Positions 61,436-64,000 of a DNA stretch of 64,000 bases are shown one piece after another. Numbering within the stretch: position 1 is the first letter of the stretch; every line of letters begins with the position of its first letter. Both the position numbers and the translations under genes were made by a program. The DNA is from Triatoma infestans (lineage: Eukaryota > Arthropoda > Insecta > Hemiptera > Reduviidae): assembly GCA_011037195.1 (NCBI GenBank), contig JAAEAF010014564.1:1-64000 (forward strand), read 5' to 3'. The notes beneath the pieces are model-generated. The model saw only the letters and a list, made by a program, of their open reading frames with translations. It did no database searches and was not told the origin of the DNA.

Positions 61436-64000
61436 GTATGTAAAATTTTGTTTAATTTATTATTTGCCCACCTAACTATTTCTCTAGCCACTTCTTCAAG
61501 CATGACCCTACGGGTATCCTAGTCTAAAAAACACTAACACTGACCCATCCCGCAACACTCAAACAACCACATAGAGTCTATAGAGATAGCAAGTACTTTG
61601 ATTTAGCGAATCTATGGAAACGACCACATTCATTCACTCACAATTTCACATTGTTCACTTTTCAGAGAAAATATTATATATAAACTTTGGATGACAAAGG
61701 AAATACAATAGTTCTATAGCCCATCACTTTACAAATCTAGCTTTATTTCTCAATGAAAACAGGTATACTTCATGATTCAGATGTTGAAATATGTTATTGC
61801 TTTAATATTTGCTTAATCTGGTCAGCGAAAAAAATTAGTAAGCTTTAATAAGTAACTTTAATAAGCTGCTAATAAGTATACGAATAGTGCTAGTTAAATT
61901 ATTTGCCTTTATGAAAAGGTTGTATAATTTAAATTTAAATATAGTTGAGAGGAAGAAAGGTGTTTTGAGTGTTTGTATACTAAGTAGAGTGTAAGCAAGC
62001 ATTCGATGAAAGAATGCATATTGCTGCCTCAGCAGTATTTTTTAATTTGTTGCTGTAAGTTTTTAACCCCAACATATGCAACATTTATCATTTAAGAAAA
62101 AATTATCATGCTATTTACTGTTTTATCACGTATGAATATATTATTGCATAATTCTAGTTTTGTACCAACAGTGTAAGAATTCCCCAATAATTACAAAATT
62201 CTAATGGTTTTTAGAGATATGTTTCAGACGTCAAGTAATTTCAATTTTTTGCATTTAATTTAAGTGAAAAGTAAAAAATTTAGTTCTTCAGCAATTATAT
62301 TCTTGCAACTTTTATTTATTTTCTGTCGGTTTAATGAAGATTTCAAACCTTTTAATAGGTATATGCCATTAGAAATTATTATCTTGTCAATTTTTACGTC
62401 AAAGAACTGAATCACACTCAAAATCCGTTGTTTTTATCAAAAATTCTATTATCATTTTCTCCTGCGTATAGAAGTAATAAATTAGAAGTAGTAATCATTA
62501 AATAAGATTTCATTTATTTAAAAATATAAAAATAGTTTTATTAATTAATTTTATTGTTTCATTTTTCTGGATCTACAAGAAACCTCACGCCTAATTTATG
62601 AGTTTTTTGCAACATCTTCCTCTTTTATAATTCAATTATTTGGTAGATAATTTGATAAATAAAAATTGCTTTTTATTGAAAGTAAAAATAATCAGGAATA
62701 TTCGAGGAAATAATTGAATATTGATTTTAAGATATACACAATTTATTAAGCCCTTTCATTGTATTAACCCATCGTAAGTATCAAAGTTCAGATAATTTTA
62801 TAAGATTGATATTGATTATTTTTAGAAAAACTCTCTTTAATTTAATTTTTAGGAATATTTTCCTCTGAAAAGTTGCCCCTATTTCACTATCCTCACAAAA
62901 ACTTATGATACGACCCGTAAATAACTTAATCAATTTATGTATGTCAGATCTTCTGTCATTACATAAAATAATAAAAACTGGGATCTTTTATATTTTTTCA
63001 GTTAATATTTCTGAATATTAGAAAAGCTGTGGGGAAACTAAGTGTTTATTTCATAAATTTTAAACATTAACAATCTGAAATAACTCTTTAACGGCCTATT
63101 CTGTATTTACCGATTTTTTTATTTATATTATATTTATATATTTCTTTGAACGACCTTGCAAAGAAATGAATTATTCTGAATTATTATTATTTTTTAAATA
63201 TTTTAAACAATGTGTTTATCTGTGTTTGCCCTAATTATTTTATTTTTTATTGGCACATGGACAGCGGTGGCAACGTATTTTTTTTATGTATAACTTTATT
63301 ATCTAGTACAACTGTTTTCCAGTAGGGTTTCGATTTAGAAGTCTACTTATTAGATATGATAAGGAAAGTACATAAGAGGTGCATAATTCCAAATATAGCC
63401 ATCCTTTCAATAACCAAAAGCTGCATTTCTACTACTTGTAATGTTTTTTTATTCTTTTAAAATGCCATTTATCCCCTTTTATGTTTTGTTTTTGTCTAAA
63501 CCAAACTTTTCCTTTCTTCTAGGTTTTTCATCTTTTATCTTTTTAAAAAAGTGCTATGAAAAATTGTTTCAATTTTCACACATTGCAATTTTCGCAATTG
63601 TAATTTACAAATTTTTTCAAACTTAGCATTTTTATACTAATTATTTAGTTACCATTAATATTAGGAATATAGTTCTTCCATATGCCAAAAAATTTCTTAC
63701 AATACTTATTAAATTGTGTTAAAATAAAGTGTGTGTTATAAATTCAAAACGTTGAAATTTTATTAAACGTTTAATTGACCCTAATATTATATAAATGTAG
63801 TTCTAAGGAACTTTAAGTTTTACAACTTACCGTATATAATCATAGACAGGGCTTCAATCAATCCCGATAGAACTTAGTAGTTTGTTAGAGGTACAAGCTA
63901 ATGGCTAATGTCTTCATATATGCATAAAATCAATTTTTCCTGTTAAAGTTTCAAAAAATAAAAGGTTTATATTTGTTTATTTACATTCTAAGTTTAAAAT
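61436..64000. other. First large intron of the ATP10-type gene
   Basis: Begins with the donor GG|GTATGT at 61436. AT-rich throughout; no exon of the ATPase (for example one encoding the actuator domain) was recognised, nor any assigned repeat. Confidence 0.45.

Overview
The window is eukaryotic nuclear DNA, almost certainly from an insect. It is AT-rich, its genes are split into short exons with GT-AG introns, and the recognisable proteins are animal housekeeping or neuronal proteins. The order of insect cannot be told from the sequence. There are no operons, CRISPR arrays or genuine tRNA/rRNA genes.

Gene layout. (1) A nine-exon synaptotagmin-12-like gene on + (137-12714). (2) A C2H2 zinc-finger gene on - (21501-22493), whose finger array is cut by a small hAT-type MITE and continues as degenerate fingers to about 20640. 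(3) Intronless IBA57 on + (28397-29383). (4) ALG5, dolichyl-phosphate glucosyltransferase, on + (29900-37318), with a 5.8 kb last intron full of transposons. (5, 6) Two unnamed + genes (37616-45646 and 47960-53348) encoding small proteins with repeated T-x-Y-x-x-D-[YF] style motifs, possibly axonemal or sperm microtubule proteins. (7) Rab GDP-dissociation inhibitor, Gdi, intronless on - (58349-59677). (8) The 5' end of an ATP10-class P4-ATPase on + (60677 to beyond the window), head-to-head with Gdi. These genes are not functionally linked; IBA57 (mitochondrial Fe-S assembly), ALG5 (N-glycan donor synthesis), Gdi (Rab recycling) and the flippase are simply neighbours.

Most of the remaining DNA is mobile elements. 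There are two tRNA-derived SINE families; a DD41D mariner with about 100-bp inverted repeats and a decayed DD34D mariner; hAT-type MITEs; two non-LTR retrotransposon relics (a 5' half with ORF1 and endonuclease, and a 3' RNase H half); a widespread repeat with about 300-bp tandem internal units and Helentron-like ends; and many terminal fragments of Penelope-like elements.

The most striking signal is that the Penelope-like fragments repeatedly carry hammerhead-ribozyme cores (CTGANGA, a stem II hairpin, GAAA, a near loopless stem III, then GTC or GTA). At least six look intact, at 23020-23052 (-), 33897-33926 (-), 39350-39382 (-), 39628-39660 (+), 44383-44412 (+) and 52015-52045 (+). Several others are decayed, and many sit in head-to-head inverted pairs. 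A second notable structure is the nest at 40370-44880: a Helentron-like element inside a non-LTR retrotransposon that is itself bounded by two 204-bp direct repeats inside a Penelope-like terminus.
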